Source: Bacteroidaceae bacterium
GTDB taxonomy: Bacteria > Bacteroidota > Bacteroidia > Bacteroidales > Bacteroidaceae
Length of the DNA: 64,000 nt
NCBI GenBank assembly: GCA_017461345.1
Contig: JAFTYP010000022.1
Location: 1 to 64,000 of the forward strand
Direction: 5' to 3'
This document shows, piece after piece, positions 42,898-53,852 of this stretch (position 1 is its first letter; each line of letters begins with the position of its first letter). The notes beneath the pieces were generated by a model, which was given only the letters and a program-made list of their open reading frames with translations, searched no databases and was not told the DNA's origin. The position numbers and the translations under genes are program-made.

Positions 42898-43117
42898 GGC
42901 ACTGCAGTCCACTTGACAAAATGAACGTGTCTGCTCGCTAAAGTTCACGTGTGAAGTTCGTTGACTTCTGCAGAGAAGTTGACAAAGTTCTCTGCAGAAG
43001 TTGGGCAATTACTCACGAGTAGTTTGGGAGCCCAACAAGTGGCAGATTTCTTCCCCTGCAGTCCATTTACTAATGTTCACGTGTGAAGTTTGGCAGCACC
43101 TCTCATGAGGACAAGAA
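42898..43117 (+). repeat. 22-bp phased palindromic array, ten units
   Basis: Unit starts at 42898, 42920, 42942, 42964, 42986, 43008, 43030, 43052, 43074 and 43096 keep exact 22-base phase. Palindromic cores include GTTCACGTGTGAAG (twice), ACTTCTGCAGAGAAGT, AGTTCTCTGCAGAAGTT, TACTCACGAGTA, CACTGCAGTCC/CCCTGCAGTCC and CCTCTCATGAGG. Linkers resemble TTGACAA, TTGGGCA and TTTGGCA. Units 43030 and 42920 are degenerate but hold phase. The array lies between the 42.5 kb spacer and the tRNA cluster. Confidence 0.82.
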
Positions 43118-43225
43118 AAAGACACTGCACTCGCATGGCTATAAAACAAAAAAGAGATCCCAAATCTCACGACCTGAAATCTCAACCTTAAAAATCTAAT
43201 ACCATGAAAAACACTTTTGCTTTTG

Positions 43226-43299
43226 CGGTGCGGACGGGACTCGAACCCGCGACCCCTAGCGTGACAGGCTAGTATTCTAACCAACTGAACTACCGCACC
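43226..43299 (-). tRNA. tRNA-Asp (anticodon GTC)
   Basis: A 74-nt cloverleaf. Acceptor GGTGCGG pairs with CCGCACC, anticodon loop CTGTCAC on the stem CTAGC/GCTAG, T-loop TTCGAGT. CCA is not encoded. Last gene of a five-tRNA cluster. Confidence 0.95.
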
Positions 43300-43374
43300 A
43301 AAATATTTTTGCTTATACTTCCGAGTCAATCTCCATCAACTCGTTGATGATGTATTAGCGTTTTATGTTCTTCG

Positions 43375-43447
43375 AGCGGAAAACGAGACTCGAACTCGCG
43401 ACCCCAACCTTGGCAAGGTTGTGCTCTACCAACTGAGCTATTTCCGC
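43375..43447 (-). tRNA. tRNA-Gly (anticodon GCC)
   Basis: A 73-nt cloverleaf with acceptor GCGGAAA/TTTCCGC, anticodon stem AACCT/AGGTT with loop TGCCA, T-loop TTCGAGT and no encoded CCA. Confidence 0.95.
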
Positions 43448-43454
43448 ATTATCG

Positions 43455-43537
43455 TGGGCAGGGACAGATTCGAACTGCCGAAGCCGTGAGGCAACAGATT
43501 TACAGTCTGCCCGTTTTAACCACTTACCTACCTACCC
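43455..43537 (-). tRNA. tRNA-Tyr (anticodon GTA)
   Basis: 83 nt with the long variable arm expected of bacterial tRNA-Tyr. Acceptor GGGTAGG/CCTGCCC (one T-G pair), anticodon region CAGACTGTAAATCTG, T-loop TTCGAAT. CCA not encoded. Confidence 0.95.
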
Positions 43538-43563
43538 AGTCCACTGACTTTCGCCAGAAAGCG

Positions 43564-43637
43564 TGACTCCTGCAGGATTCAAACCTGCAACCTTTTGATC
43601 CGTAGTCAAATGCTCTATTCAGTTGAGCTAAGGAGCC
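43564..43637 (-). tRNA. tRNA-Arg (anticodon ACG)
   Basis: 74 nt. Acceptor GGCTCCT/AGGAGTC (one G-T), anticodon stem TTTGA/TCAAA with loop CTACGGA, T-arm GCAGG/CCTGC. The A34 is presumably edited to inosine. Confidence 0.95.
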
Positions 43638-43653
43638 ATCCCTGTTCCTTGGG

Positions 43654-43728
43654 TGGGCGCTGACGGATTCGAACCGCCGACCCTCTGCTTGTAAGGCAGA
43701 TGCTCTGAACCAGCTGAGCTAAGCGCCC
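43654..43728 (-). tRNA. tRNA-Val (anticodon TAC)
   Basis: 75 nt. Acceptor GGGCGCT/AGCGCCC, anticodon stem TCTGC/GCAGA with loop CTTACAA, T-loop TTCGAAT. First gene of the cluster, behind a consensus promoter. Confidence 0.95.
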
Positions 43729-43780
43729 AATTCGTTTTTCTCAAGAGCCTCGCTTGGCGTCTCACTTCCGAATTGCGATG

Positions 43781-43811
43781 CAAAGGTACGTCATTTTCTT
43801 TAAACACCAAA
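43781..43811 (-). promoter_or_regulatory. Promoter of the tRNA cluster
   Basis: On the minus strand, TTTG at 43808-43811 and TACCTTTG at 43781-43788 are 19 bases apart, upstream of tRNA-Val by about 50 bases. Confidence 0.8.
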
Positions 43812-44017
43812 ACTTTCCGATGTTTTTTTTTATTTTTTGTGTGATTTTTTCTCTACACATTATATAATATATAAGGGATGTATTTTTCATTCAATTCTAA
43901 AATATCACAAAAAGCAAGAAGACTTCAAATCGACAATAACTGTCCATTTATACAGGTAAACACCCTGATGCCGTATATAAAACAAAGAGGGGAAACAAGA
44001 GAAAAACTTATTTTCTC

Positions 44018-44048
44018 TTTATTTATTACTGTTTTTTTCTTACTTTTG
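44018..44048 (+). promoter_or_regulatory. Promoter of pfkA
   Basis: TTTA at 44018-44021 (one off TTTG) and TACTTTTG at 44041-44048 with a 19-base spacer. It leaves a short leader to the ATG at 44079 and rules out the in-frame ATG at 43878. Confidence 0.65.
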
Positions 44049-44078
44049 CACATCAAAAGCAGTAAAAACACAGAAACT

Positions 44079-45056
44079 ATGAGAAAGATAAGTACCATAG
44101 GCATACTTACCAGCGGTGGAGATGCTCCAGGCATGAACGCTGCTATTCGTGCGGTGACACGTGCTGGCATCGCAAACGGATTTCGCATCATGGCCGTCTA
44201 TCGCGGTTATGAAGGTCTCATAAACGACGAGATCAAAGAATTCACCACAGAAGACGTCAGCAATATCATTCAAAGAGGTGGAACTATCCTAAAGACGGCT
44301 CGTAGCCGCGAGTTCGAAACACAGGAAGGTCGCCAGAAGGCATACGAGAACATGCAGAAGCGTGGCATCGACGCATTGGTCGTTATCGGTGGCAATGGTT
44401 CACTGACAGGTGCCCGCATCTTTGCTCAGGAATTCGACGTTCCCTGCATCGGTCTGCCCGGCACCATCGACAACGACCTGAACGGCACCGACAGTACCAT
44501 TGGCTACGACACAACGTTGAACACAATCATGGAGTGTGTGGACAAGATTCGCGACACTGCAACATCCCACGAACGCATCTTCTTCGTAGAAGTAATGGGG
44601 CGTGATGCAGGTTTCCTTGCCCAGAACAGTGCGATTGCTGCAGGAGCCGAAGCCGCAATTATTCCGGAAGACAACACCGGTGCCGACCAGTTGGAACATT
44701 TTATTGGTCGAGGCATTCGTAAGAGTAAGTCTTCAAGTATCGTTTTGGTAAGCGAAAGCCCCAAATGCGGTGCTATGTATTATGCCGAGCGTGTCAGGAA
44801 AGAATATCCCGAATACGATGTTCGAGTTTCCATCTTAGGACATCTGCAGAGAGGCGGCAGTCCAAGTGCCGGCGACCGTATTTTGGCAAGCAGACTGGGC
44901 TGCGGAGCCATTCAGGCATTCCTGGAAGGGCAACGCAACATAATGATCGGCATCAAGAATGACGAGGTCGTTTACGTTCCCTTCACCAATGCCATCAAGA
45001 GCGACAAGTCTGTCAAGAAAGAACTTATCGATAACCTTGCAGTATTAAGTATATAA
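44079..45056 (+). CDS. pfkA: 6-phosphofructokinase, ATP-type family
   Basis: Phosphorylates fructose 6-phosphate in glycolysis. The start at 44079 ([20 protein letters not shown]) yields 325 residues, the usual bacterial size. The catalytic PGTIDND motif, MGRDAGFLA and [13 protein letters not shown] effector/substrate motifs are present. One oddity: the ATP/Mg loop reads [11 protein letters not shown], with Asn where E. coli has Asp103 in GGDGS. The aminopeptidase gene follows after 5 bases. Confidence 0.93.
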   Translation: MRKISTIGILTSGGDAPGMNAAIRAVTRAGIANGFRIMAVYRGYEGLINDEIKEFTTEDVSNIIQRGGTILKTARSREFETQEGRQKAYENMQKRGIDALVVIGGNGSLTGARIFAQEFDVPCIGLPGTIDNDLNGTDSTIGYDTTLNTIMECVDKIRDTATSHERIFFVEVMGRDAGFLAQNSAIAAGAEAAIIPEDNTGADQLEHFIGRGIRKSKSSSIVLVSESPKCGAMYYAERVRKEYPEYDVRVSILGHLQRGGSPSAGDRILASRLGCGAIQAFLEGQRNIMIGIKNDEVVYVPFTNAIKSDKSVKKELIDNLAVLSI

Positions 45057-45061
45057 GAAAC

Positions 45062-46363
45062 ATGGACCACATTAAAGACCTCCTACAATTTCTCGACAAC
45101 TCACCAGTAAACTTTCTGGCCACAGAAACCATATGCCAACAACTTGTCGATGCAGGCTTTGAGCGTCTGAATGCTTGTGAGAAACTCGACAACATAAAAC
45201 CCGGCAGACAATTTTTCTTCACGAAGAACGACTCGTCTGTTTATGCTTTCCGCATTGGCTCTGAGCCCCTTAGCGAAGCTGGTTTTCATGTGATATGTGC
45301 ACACTGTGACTCGCCAACCTTCCGCATTAAGCCAAATGCCGAAATGACTGGCGAAGGCGGTATCGTACGCCTCAACACAGAGGTCTATGGCGGGCCTATC
45401 CTGAGCACATGGTTCGACCGTCCACTTACCATTGCAGGTCGTGTCATCGTACGCTCTGAAGATGTGATGTGCCCCGTTACAAAACTATTGCATGTTCGAC
45501 GTCCTTTACTTCAAATCAGCAACCTTGCCATCCATTTCAACCGTCAGGTGAACGACGGCGTAAAACTGAGCAAACAGAAAGACGTCCTGCCTATTCTTGG
45601 CATAATAAACAACGAACTCGAGAAAGGCAACCTGCTCGTCAATCTCATTTGCGAAGAACTGAACATTGAGCAAAAAGACATTCTCGACTTCGACCTTTAC
45701 CTTGCCGACACTGCTCCTGCCTGCACTTTCGGAATTCACGACGAATTCATCTCCAGCGGACGACTCGATGACCTCAGCATGGTGCATGCCGGCCTGAAGG
45801 CTCTCTTATTGAGCGGAGAACAGACACCCAAGACAACACAGGTTCTTGCCATCTTCGACAACGAAGAGACAGGCTCACAGACAAAACAGGGCGCAGGCAG
45901 TCCTTTCCTTGCCAGCATCCTGCAACGCATTGTGGCTGCGCAAGGAGGCACAACGGAGGACTTCTACAGAAGCATCGAACAGGCCTTCATGGTTTCTGCC
46001 GACAATGCTCATGCCTGGCATCCCAATTACAGCGAGAAGTTCGACCCCACGAATCATCCGGTTCTTGGTGGCGGACCAGTCATCAAGTTCAATGCAGCGC
46101 AGAAGTATGCTAGCGATGCCGTTTCGGCGGCTGTCTTTGCAGGAATCTGCGAGAAAGCAGGTGTTCCTTGCCAACGTTTCGTAAACCACAGCGATGTGGC
46201 CGGCGGCAGCACTCTGGGCAACATTCTTGCCTCTTCGCTCCCCCTCAAGGGTGTCGATATGGGCAACCCGATGTTGGCAATGCACAGTTGCAGAGAGACG
46301 GCATCCGTTGCCGACCATCTGTACTGCATCGAAGCCTTCAAGACTTTCTACTGTCTCTCCTAA
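45062..46363 (+). CDS. M18 family aminopeptidase
   Basis: The 433-residue enzyme is a zinc aminopeptidase of the aspartyl-aminopeptidase/ApeB group. Metal and catalytic motifs: VICAHCDSPTFRIK (first His, near 81), SSGRLDDLSMVHAG (bridging Asp), IFDNEETGSQTKQGAGSPFL (catalytic Glu-Glu), SADNAHAWHPNY and the C-terminal MHSCRE metal His. It removes N-terminal acidic or neutral residues from peptides in the cytosol. It probably shares the pfkA transcript. Confidence 0.93.
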   Translation: MDHIKDLLQFLDNSPVNFLATETICQQLVDAGFERLNACEKLDNIKPGRQFFFTKNDSSVYAFRIGSEPLSEAGFHVICAHCDSPTFRIKPNAEMTGEGGIVRLNTEVYGGPILSTWFDRPLTIAGRVIVRSEDVMCPVTKLLHVRRPLLQISNLAIHFNRQVNDGVKLSKQKDVLPILGIINNELEKGNLLVNLICEELNIEQKDILDFDLYLADTAPACTFGIHDEFISSGRLDDLSMVHAGLKALLLSGEQTPKTTQVLAIFDNEETGSQTKQGAGSPFLASILQRIVAAQGGTTEDFYRSIEQAFMVSADNAHAWHPNYSEKFDPTNHPVLGGGPVIKFNAAQKYASDAVSAAVFAGICEKAGVPCQRFVNHSDVAGGSTLGNILASSLPLKGVDMGNPMLAMHSCRETASVADHLYCIEAFKTFYCLS

Positions 46364-46382
46364 AAAGAAAAGGACTTTTTAT

Positions 46383-48479
<2,097 letters not shown>

Positions 48480-48662
48480 TTACAAAGAATATCTTGCAGA
48501 CGCATCCGTGCATTAAATGCAAATTTATAAAGATTTTTCCGCGTTACACTCAAAAGGACATTCAAATGTCCAGCCGAATCACCGCCCAACCGGCACAACA
48601 GAACACATCCTTGCAAACAGATTGACTTTCAAGACCTTACAATACTCCTCAATAACTCACCA

Positions 48663-48772
48663 AACTACACGTGTTAAAATGACAAATTAAACGTGTTAAC
48701 TTTGCCATTTATACACGTTAATTTGACCAACTAAACACGTTAACTTTGGCGATTACACACGTGAAGTTTTTC
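48663..48772 (+). repeat. 22-bp phased palindromic array, five units
   Basis: Units start at 48663, 48685, 48707, 48729 and 48751. Cores: AACTACACGTGTTAA, AATTAAACGTGTTAA, ATTTATACACGTTAA, AACTAAACACGTTAA and GATTACACACGTGAAG. The middle drifts around ACGT while the 22-base phase and the TTTGnC linker persist. Confidence 0.88.
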
Positions 48773-49070
48773 CGGCAAACACGAATCATCCGACAGATGT
48801 AAAGATTTATTCCGAGCCCTGAGCTCTCATCTATTATTTATTATCCCTTAACTTTCATCTTTTATCTCTTTGTGTAGGCATGTAGGCTAAACATGAAATT
48901 TCTAAAATTATTTGCAAAATTCCCTTCACTCTACACCACTCTTTACCCACTATATACCACTATATACGATTGTATATTAGCCCCTTACAAGGAGTTGGCG
49001 TAGAGTATTTTTTGATTTCTTTGCGTTTTCGATGGATTACTGACTTTTCAAAAAAAAGTTGGCAATATCT

Positions 49071-49101
49071 TTTGTACCTAAAGGAAAACTTTGTATATTT
49101 G
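49071..49101 (+). promoter_or_regulatory. Promoter of the fic gene
   Basis: TTTG at 49071-49074 and TATATTTG at 49094-49101 with a 19-base spacer, about 85 bases before the ATG. Confidence 0.8.
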
Positions 49102-49184
49102 CACCTGTGTTTTATTCCCAAAACCACAAAAGTAGGAATAATAGAAGGTCCAGATCTGCACTTACCACATAAAATAGGCATATT

Positions 49185-50105
49185 ATGGAGTACATCAAAG
49201 TAAGCGAAGCAGCAGCCCAATGGGGACTTAGTGCCCGTAGGGTGCGTATCCTCTGTTCAGAGGGGCGCATAGGAGGTGTTATCAGGAAAGGCAATCTCTA
49301 CATGATACCTTCCGATGCGTTACGACCAGCAGACGGACGAACAACACACACAGAGTCATCGTTGCGTCCATTGTTGAAGAAAATTGACCAATTGAAATCT
49401 GAACTCACGCAGTTTCGCCCCCTCACACCAGCTGAGACTGAGGTTTTGCGCCAAGAGTTCATCGTAGAGCATACCTATAATAGTAATGCCATCGAGGGCA
49501 ATACGCTCACACTCCAGGAAACGCAACTGGTGCTTCAAGGCATCACCATTGACCGCAAGCCACTGAAAGACCATCTGGAAGTCGTTGGCCACAAAGAAGC
49601 CTATGAATACATGGAACAACTGGCTAAAGAGCAACACGAAATCACAACCTACGAGCTACGCTCCATTCACCAACTGGTGCTTGCAGACCGTCAGGAAGGC
49701 CGTGGCCAATGGCGCCGTGTGCCGGTACGTATTCTTGGTGCATTGACAGAACCCGTACAACCCTATCAAATAGAGCCCATGATGGAAGCCTTGCTGGCAG
49801 ACATGGGATCACTCTATCGTCAGCTTCATCCCGTTGAGAAAGTGGCACTATTCCATTTGCGTTTCGAGAGCATTCACCCCTTCATTGACGGGAATGGGCG
49901 AACTGGGCGTCTGCTGATGAACCTCCAGCTTATCCGTGCCGGCTATCCGCCCATAAACGTAAAGTTTGCTGACCGTCGCCGCTACTATGAAGCCTTTGAC
50001 AGTTACGCCCGAACCAGCTCGCCACAGGCCATGCAGACACTCATCGCAGAATACTTAGAGCAGCGTCTGCAGGCCATGCTTGAAATTTTGAGTAACATAA
50101 AATAA
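49185..50105 (+). CDS. Fic-domain AMPylase-like protein with N-terminal DNA-binding module
   Basis: 306 residues. Residues about 1-50 (YIKVSEAAAQWGLSARRVRI, IRKGNLYMIPSDAL) form an excisionase/MerR-type winged helix. A Fic_N-like part follows with the class II inhibitory motif SNAIEGNTLT near 105. The catalytic Fic core has the full motif HPFIDGNGRTGR near 227, so transfer of AMP to a target hydroxyl is likely and self-restrained by the inhibitory Glu. The target is not known. It has its own promoter and lies at the edge of an AT-rich accessory patch. Confidence 0.9.
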   Translation: MEYIKVSEAAAQWGLSARRVRILCSEGRIGGVIRKGNLYMIPSDALRPADGRTTHTESSLRPLLKKIDQLKSELTQFRPLTPAETEVLRQEFIVEHTYNSNAIEGNTLTLQETQLVLQGITIDRKPLKDHLEVVGHKEAYEYMEQLAKEQHEITTYELRSIHQLVLADRQEGRGQWRRVPVRILGALTEPVQPYQIEPMMEALLADMGSLYRQLHPVEKVALFHLRFESIHPFIDGNGRTGRLLMNLQLIRAGYPPINVKFADRRRYYEAFDSYARTSSPQAMQTLIAEYLEQRLQAMLEILSNIK

Positions 50106-50358
50106 GTATGTTGAAGGCATAGGTAGTTTATGCAAAGGGAGTCCTCCTTGATTCATGCGATACCGGACATATGGTAACTGACGAGTGTTTTTGATTTCTT
50201 TTGATGCACTTTTCTTTGAGATATAGTTGTAATGTGAAGGAAAAAGTGCATATTTGCAGTTGAAAGGGCATAAAACATAAATATTATATGAATATGACTG
50301 CATTAAACAACCATGTCCATGTGTCAATTTCATATATGATAAAAATAATTATAAAAAA
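50106..50358. other. AT-rich spacer after fic
   Basis: 253 bases in which I see no gene, RNA or strong hairpin. Confidence 0.4.
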
Positions 50359-51000
50359 ATGAATAAACGAATTCGAGTATTATTTATCATTTTACTGCCT
50401 ATACTTGTGTTATTCTTAATGTGGTCAGTTAATAAGTATCAAAACGAAAAACAATTAGCAGAAGATCTTGCAAAACGTTTTGATACAACTATGAAATGTT
50501 CATATCAGATGTTACTAGTCACACTTACAGCCCTATATAATATAGCTGAAGTGTATGAGATAAATGCCCAAAAAGCATACAATTATTCACCTACAGATTA
50601 TAAAGAAGTGTTCCGGCAATTAAATATTGATTACTTAAATAATGAAAGCGGCAAGATAAATACTGAAAAATTATATACGTATTACTGCTTCAGGTCATCA
50701 TTGGCATACGGGCATCTAATTCATGGCGGTAAATATAGAGAAGAAGAAGTTAAGGCTTTTAACAAAATTGAATATGTTTATCAAGAACTCGAATTTCAAC
50801 CAAATATGGAATACGAAGAACTTATTTTGAATTTACATCGTACAAAAATTCTTTTAAATGAAAGTTTGGAGACTATTAAGAAATACAAAAATAATGATTA
50901 TAACTATAATAGTTGGCGATTCCCCGAGACATCATCAAAAGATATCTTTGGTAGATACCATTCAAGAGAAAATTGGCCGTTTAACATATTTAGGGACTAA
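50359..51000 (+). CDS. Membrane-anchored protein of unknown function
   Basis: The 213-residue protein has one N-terminal membrane helix (VLFIILLPILVLFLMWSV, residues about 7-24) and a mostly helical outer or cytosolic part with many Tyr, Asn, Glu and Lys. No family recognised. The coding sequence is clearly more AT-rich than the conserved genes on either side, suggesting foreign or fast-evolving origin. The ATG follows an A-rich stretch; the start is plausible but unsupported by homology. Confidence 0.6.
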   Translation: MNKRIRVLFIILLPILVLFLMWSVNKYQNEKQLAEDLAKRFDTTMKCSYQMLLVTLTALYNIAEVYEINAQKAYNYSPTDYKEVFRQLNIDYLNNESGKINTEKLYTYYCFRSSLAYGHLIHGGKYREEEVKAFNKIEYVYQELEFQPNMEYEELILNLHRTKILLNESLETIKKYKNNDYNYNSWRFPETSSKDIFGRYHSRENWPFNIFRD

Positions 51001-51116
51001 ATATTATTGGTTAAGAAACACAAGCTTTATTCAATAAAAGATAGAAGAAGTATTTAATTTTGTCATGCTTTCAACTTTTCATAATTTTGTAATGTATTAT
51101 CACAATTTTTAATAGT

Positions 51117-51341
51117 ATGAAATTTTTATTATTTATTGCAGGTTGTTTCCTCATATTCTATTTAATTTTCAAAACTTCGGAGTGGACAGATTCTTCTAAC
51201 AGCATAAAACAAGGCATTGGATGTACAGTTTTGGCAGTGATGATGATGTTCATGGTATTATTGAATATCGTTGGAGCTTGCAAAAGTTGCACTGATACTC
51301 ATAGTCCTTCTTATGATTATTATGATGCTCCTAGAAAATAA
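51117..51341 (+). CDS. Small two-helix membrane protein
   Basis: 74 residues with two hydrophobic helices (about 1-18 and 34-54: TVLAVMMMFMVLLNIVGACK) and a Tyr/Asp-rich tail. No recognised family. It is AT-rich like its neighbour and 116 bases after it. Confidence 0.5.
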   Translation: MKFLLFIAGCFLIFYLIFKTSEWTDSSNSIKQGIGCTVLAVMMMFMVLLNIVGACKSCTDTHSPSYDYYDAPRK

Positions 51342-51344
51342 TAA

Positions 51345-51935
51345 CTAAGAATAAAAAATGATTCTATAAAACTATGGGCCAAAGTTTGGGCTCTCTGCTT
51401 AGTGTGTGTGATAGCTTTGTATGGATGCGGGAACAAAGTGAAGGATGCATCTTATTGGGAGGATTTAGGCTCTCCTGAATTTTGGCGGAGAATTAATACC
51501 GTAGATGCTCATAACGAACAGGACACTATTATCGGTAACTTCACAGAAAATGGACAAGATTCTTTATTGTTGTTTGTGACACGACTAAGGAAGAAGCAGA
51601 TGGATGCTTTTATATACAATCAAACAACAAGGGAATATCTCGACTCAACCATATTGGAATCTATAACACCCCTCCCAAACTTGTGAATAAAGGCGACCGA
51701 CCTCGATGGCAATGGAACTTGCGAGTTTGGTTATTTGCCAACTTGGAACAATCGTCAATGGAGAACGTATCGCATCTTTACTTTAGTAAATTACCAATGG
51801 CGCTATCTCGTAAACGGAGAATATCTTGATACACCAGAGTGGTTTAGGCATACTGGAGTAGAGATAGCAGAAAAAGGACCACACAAAGGCCAAGTGCTTA
51901 TACATTACGCTTACGAAGGGCCTAATGAATCATAA
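51345..51935 (+). pseudogene. Degraded lipoprotein gene with lost start and internal TGA
   Basis: One frame runs from 51345 to 51935 with a single TGA at 51684-51686. The first part encodes a lipoprotein-like signal (WALCLVCVIALYGC) but has no ATG; GTG at 51402 lies inside the signal. After the TGA the same frame continues ATDLDGNGTCEFGYLP, a calcium-loop-like pattern, and ends YAYEGPNES. Both halves together look like one ancestral protein of about 190 residues. A sequencing error or a real nonsense mutation could explain it; loss of the start favours a pseudogene. Confidence 0.65.
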
Positions 51936-52082
51936 ACTATGAGAATAGCAGAAATAAGAGATACAATAGTTAATCCCACATATTCCGAGACTGATAATTA
52001 ATCGGAATCAAAGACTGGCAGAACAGGAATGGGATTCCCCAAAAGCTAAAATAACGAGTTTTTCTCTTCTTTGCTCATTCTT

Positions 52083-52113
52083 TTTGTTATCTCGTCAAAA
52101 TTGTATACCTTTG
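52083..52113 (+). promoter_or_regulatory. Promoter of dapA
   Basis: TTTG at 52083-52086 and TACCTTTG at 52106-52113, 19-base spacer, about 30 bases before the ATG. Confidence 0.8.
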
Positions 52114-52144
52114 CAAACGATAACAAAGACACATTTGACCATTT

Positions 52145-53032
52145 ATGGCACAAAATAAATTCCGCGGATTGGGAATCGCTCTTGTCACACCTTTTCAGGC
52201 CGATGGCAGCATCGACTTCGACGCCCTCGACCGACTGATAGAATATCAGATTCAAGGTGGTGCCGATTTCCTTTGCATCATGGGCACAACAGCAGAGACC
52301 CCCACACTGAGCCGCGAAGAAAAAAGATTGTTAAAGGAACACTTTGTAGAACGTGTAGCAGGCCGCGTACCACTGCTGATGGGATGTGGCGGCAACAACA
52401 CCGCAGCCATCCTGGAAGAGTTGCAAACCGAAAACTGGAAAGGCATCGATGGCATCCTGAGTGTCTGCCCGTACTACAACAAACCCACACAAGAAGGACT
52501 CTATCAGCACTTTGCTGCCATTGCCAAGGCAAGCCCTGTCCCCGTTGTGCTCTACAACGTGCCGGGCAGAACAGGCGTCAACATGACAGCCGAAACAACA
52601 CTCCGACTGGCTCGAGAGTTTGAGAACATCGTTGCCATCAAAGAAGCAAGCGGAAACATCACGCAGATGGACGACATCATCAAGAACAAGCCAAAACACT
52701 TCGACGTCATCAGTGGCGACGACGGCATCACCTTCCCCCTCATCACTCTTGGTGCTGTAGGCGTGATAAGCGTCATAGGCAACGCCCTTCCAGCAGAGTT
52801 CAGCCGCATGGTGCGCCTTGCACTCAAAGGAGAATACAACACATCGTTGAGCATACACCACAAGTTCACGGAACTCTTCAAACTGCTCTTTGTGGACGGC
52901 AACCCTGCAGGCGTAAAAGCCATGCTCAGCGAGATGGGACTCATACAGAACGTTCTACGACTGCCCCTCATCCCTACCCGACTCACTACGATGGAGAAGA
53001 TAAGCCAGATAGTTAGAGAACTGGGATACTAA
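52145..53032 (+). CDS. dapA: 4-hydroxy-tetrahydrodipicolinate synthase
   Basis: Condenses pyruvate with aspartate semialdehyde in the lysine/diaminopimelate pathway. 295 residues, TIM barrel. GTTAETPTLSREEK holds the Thr-Thr pair, LYNVPGRTGVNM the Tyr and Arg, and IKEASGN the Schiff-base Lys (near 165). Start is at the only ATG after a consensus promoter. Single gene. Confidence 0.96.
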   Translation: MAQNKFRGLGIALVTPFQADGSIDFDALDRLIEYQIQGGADFLCIMGTTAETPTLSREEKRLLKEHFVERVAGRVPLLMGCGGNNTAAILEELQTENWKGIDGILSVCPYYNKPTQEGLYQHFAAIAKASPVPVVLYNVPGRTGVNMTAETTLRLAREFENIVAIKEASGNITQMDDIIKNKPKHFDVISGDDGITFPLITLGAVGVISVIGNALPAEFSRMVRLALKGEYNTSLSIHHKFTELFKLLFVDGNPAGVKAMLSEMGLIQNVLRLPLIPTRLTTMEKISQIVRELGY

Positions 53033-53125
53033 AAAAGTTGAGAATTAAAATTCCACCACCACACCGTAAATAACCAAAATACCAAATAGTACATAAATTG
53101 TAAATAGTAAATTGTTAAATTGTAA

Positions 53126-53833
53126 ATGACTATGGTTTATTCACACGAAGTACAGAACATGTGTTGCGTGGCCAAAGGTCCCAACCATGGTCCTGCCCCC
53201 ATTCCAGAAGAAGGCAAGTGGGTTCAGGCAAAAGAGATTAAGGACATCAGCGGTCTGACGCATGGTATCGGCTGGTGCGCTCCTCAGCAGGGCGCCTGCA
53301 AGTTGACACTCAACGTAAAAGACGGCGTTATCGAAGAGGCTCTCGTAGAGACAATCGGTTGCTCCGGCATGACACACTCTGCTGCAATGGCAAGTGAGAT
53401 TCTTCCCGGCAAGACCATTCTCGAAGCACTCAATACCGACCTCGTTTGCGACGCCATTAACACCGTAATGCGTGAACTCTTCCTCCAGATTGTCTATGGA
53501 CGTACACAGAGCGCTTTCTCTGAAGGCGGCTTGATGATTGGTGCTGGCCTCGAAGACCTCGGCAAAGGCCTCATCTCTCAGACCGGTACTCTCTACGGCA
53601 CAAAGGTTAAGGGCACTCGTTATCTGCAACTCACCGAAGGCTACATCACAAAGATGTTCCTCGACAAGGACGACCAGGTTTGTGGCTACGAGTTCGTTCA
53701 CATGGGCAAGTTCATGGATGCCATCAAGAAGGGCGTTCCTGCCGACGAAGCCCTGAAGAGTGTTACAGGCACTTACGGTCGCACAAAGGCCGAAGACGGT
53801 GCAGTGAAGTCAATTGATCCCCGCAAGGAATAA
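53126..53833 (+). CDS. NifU/IscU-like scaffold protein paired with GGGtGRT protein
   Basis: The 235-residue protein has a NifU N-terminal-like core: GWCAPQQGACKLTLNV, then VETIGCSGMTHSAAMASEI and KTILEALNTDLVCDAIN, with cysteines placed as in Fe-S scaffolds, then a C-terminal extension of about 90 residues. It should bind an iron-sulfur cluster or iron; its partner proteins are not known. It precedes the GGGtGRT gene by 19 bases with an AGGAGG-like site between, a constant association in my experience of Bacteroidales. The spacer upstream is low-complexity (TAAATTGTAAAT words). Confidence 0.75.
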   Translation: MTMVYSHEVQNMCCVAKGPNHGPAPIPEEGKWVQAKEIKDISGLTHGIGWCAPQQGACKLTLNVKDGVIEEALVETIGCSGMTHSAAMASEILPGKTILEALNTDLVCDAINTVMRELFLQIVYGRTQSAFSEGGLMIGAGLEDLGKGLISQTGTLYGTKVKGTRYLQLTEGYITKMFLDKDDQVCGYEFVHMGKFMDAIKKGVPADEALKSVTGTYGRTKAEDGAVKSIDPRKE

Positions 53834-53852
53834 AGAATAGGAGGAATACATT

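Noticed and set aside
42898..43117. CRISPR array
   Set aside because: The repeating unit is 22 bases with diverging cores and no constant repeat alternating with unique spacers; no cas genes are near.
43009..43329. 106-residue minus-strand frame
   Set aside because: It covers the tRNA-Asp gene and the repeat array; chance frame.
51684..51686. TGA read as selenocysteine or tryptophan
   Set aside because: No selenocysteine hairpin is visible after it, other genes use TGA as stop, and the start is lost too; a pseudogene is simpler.
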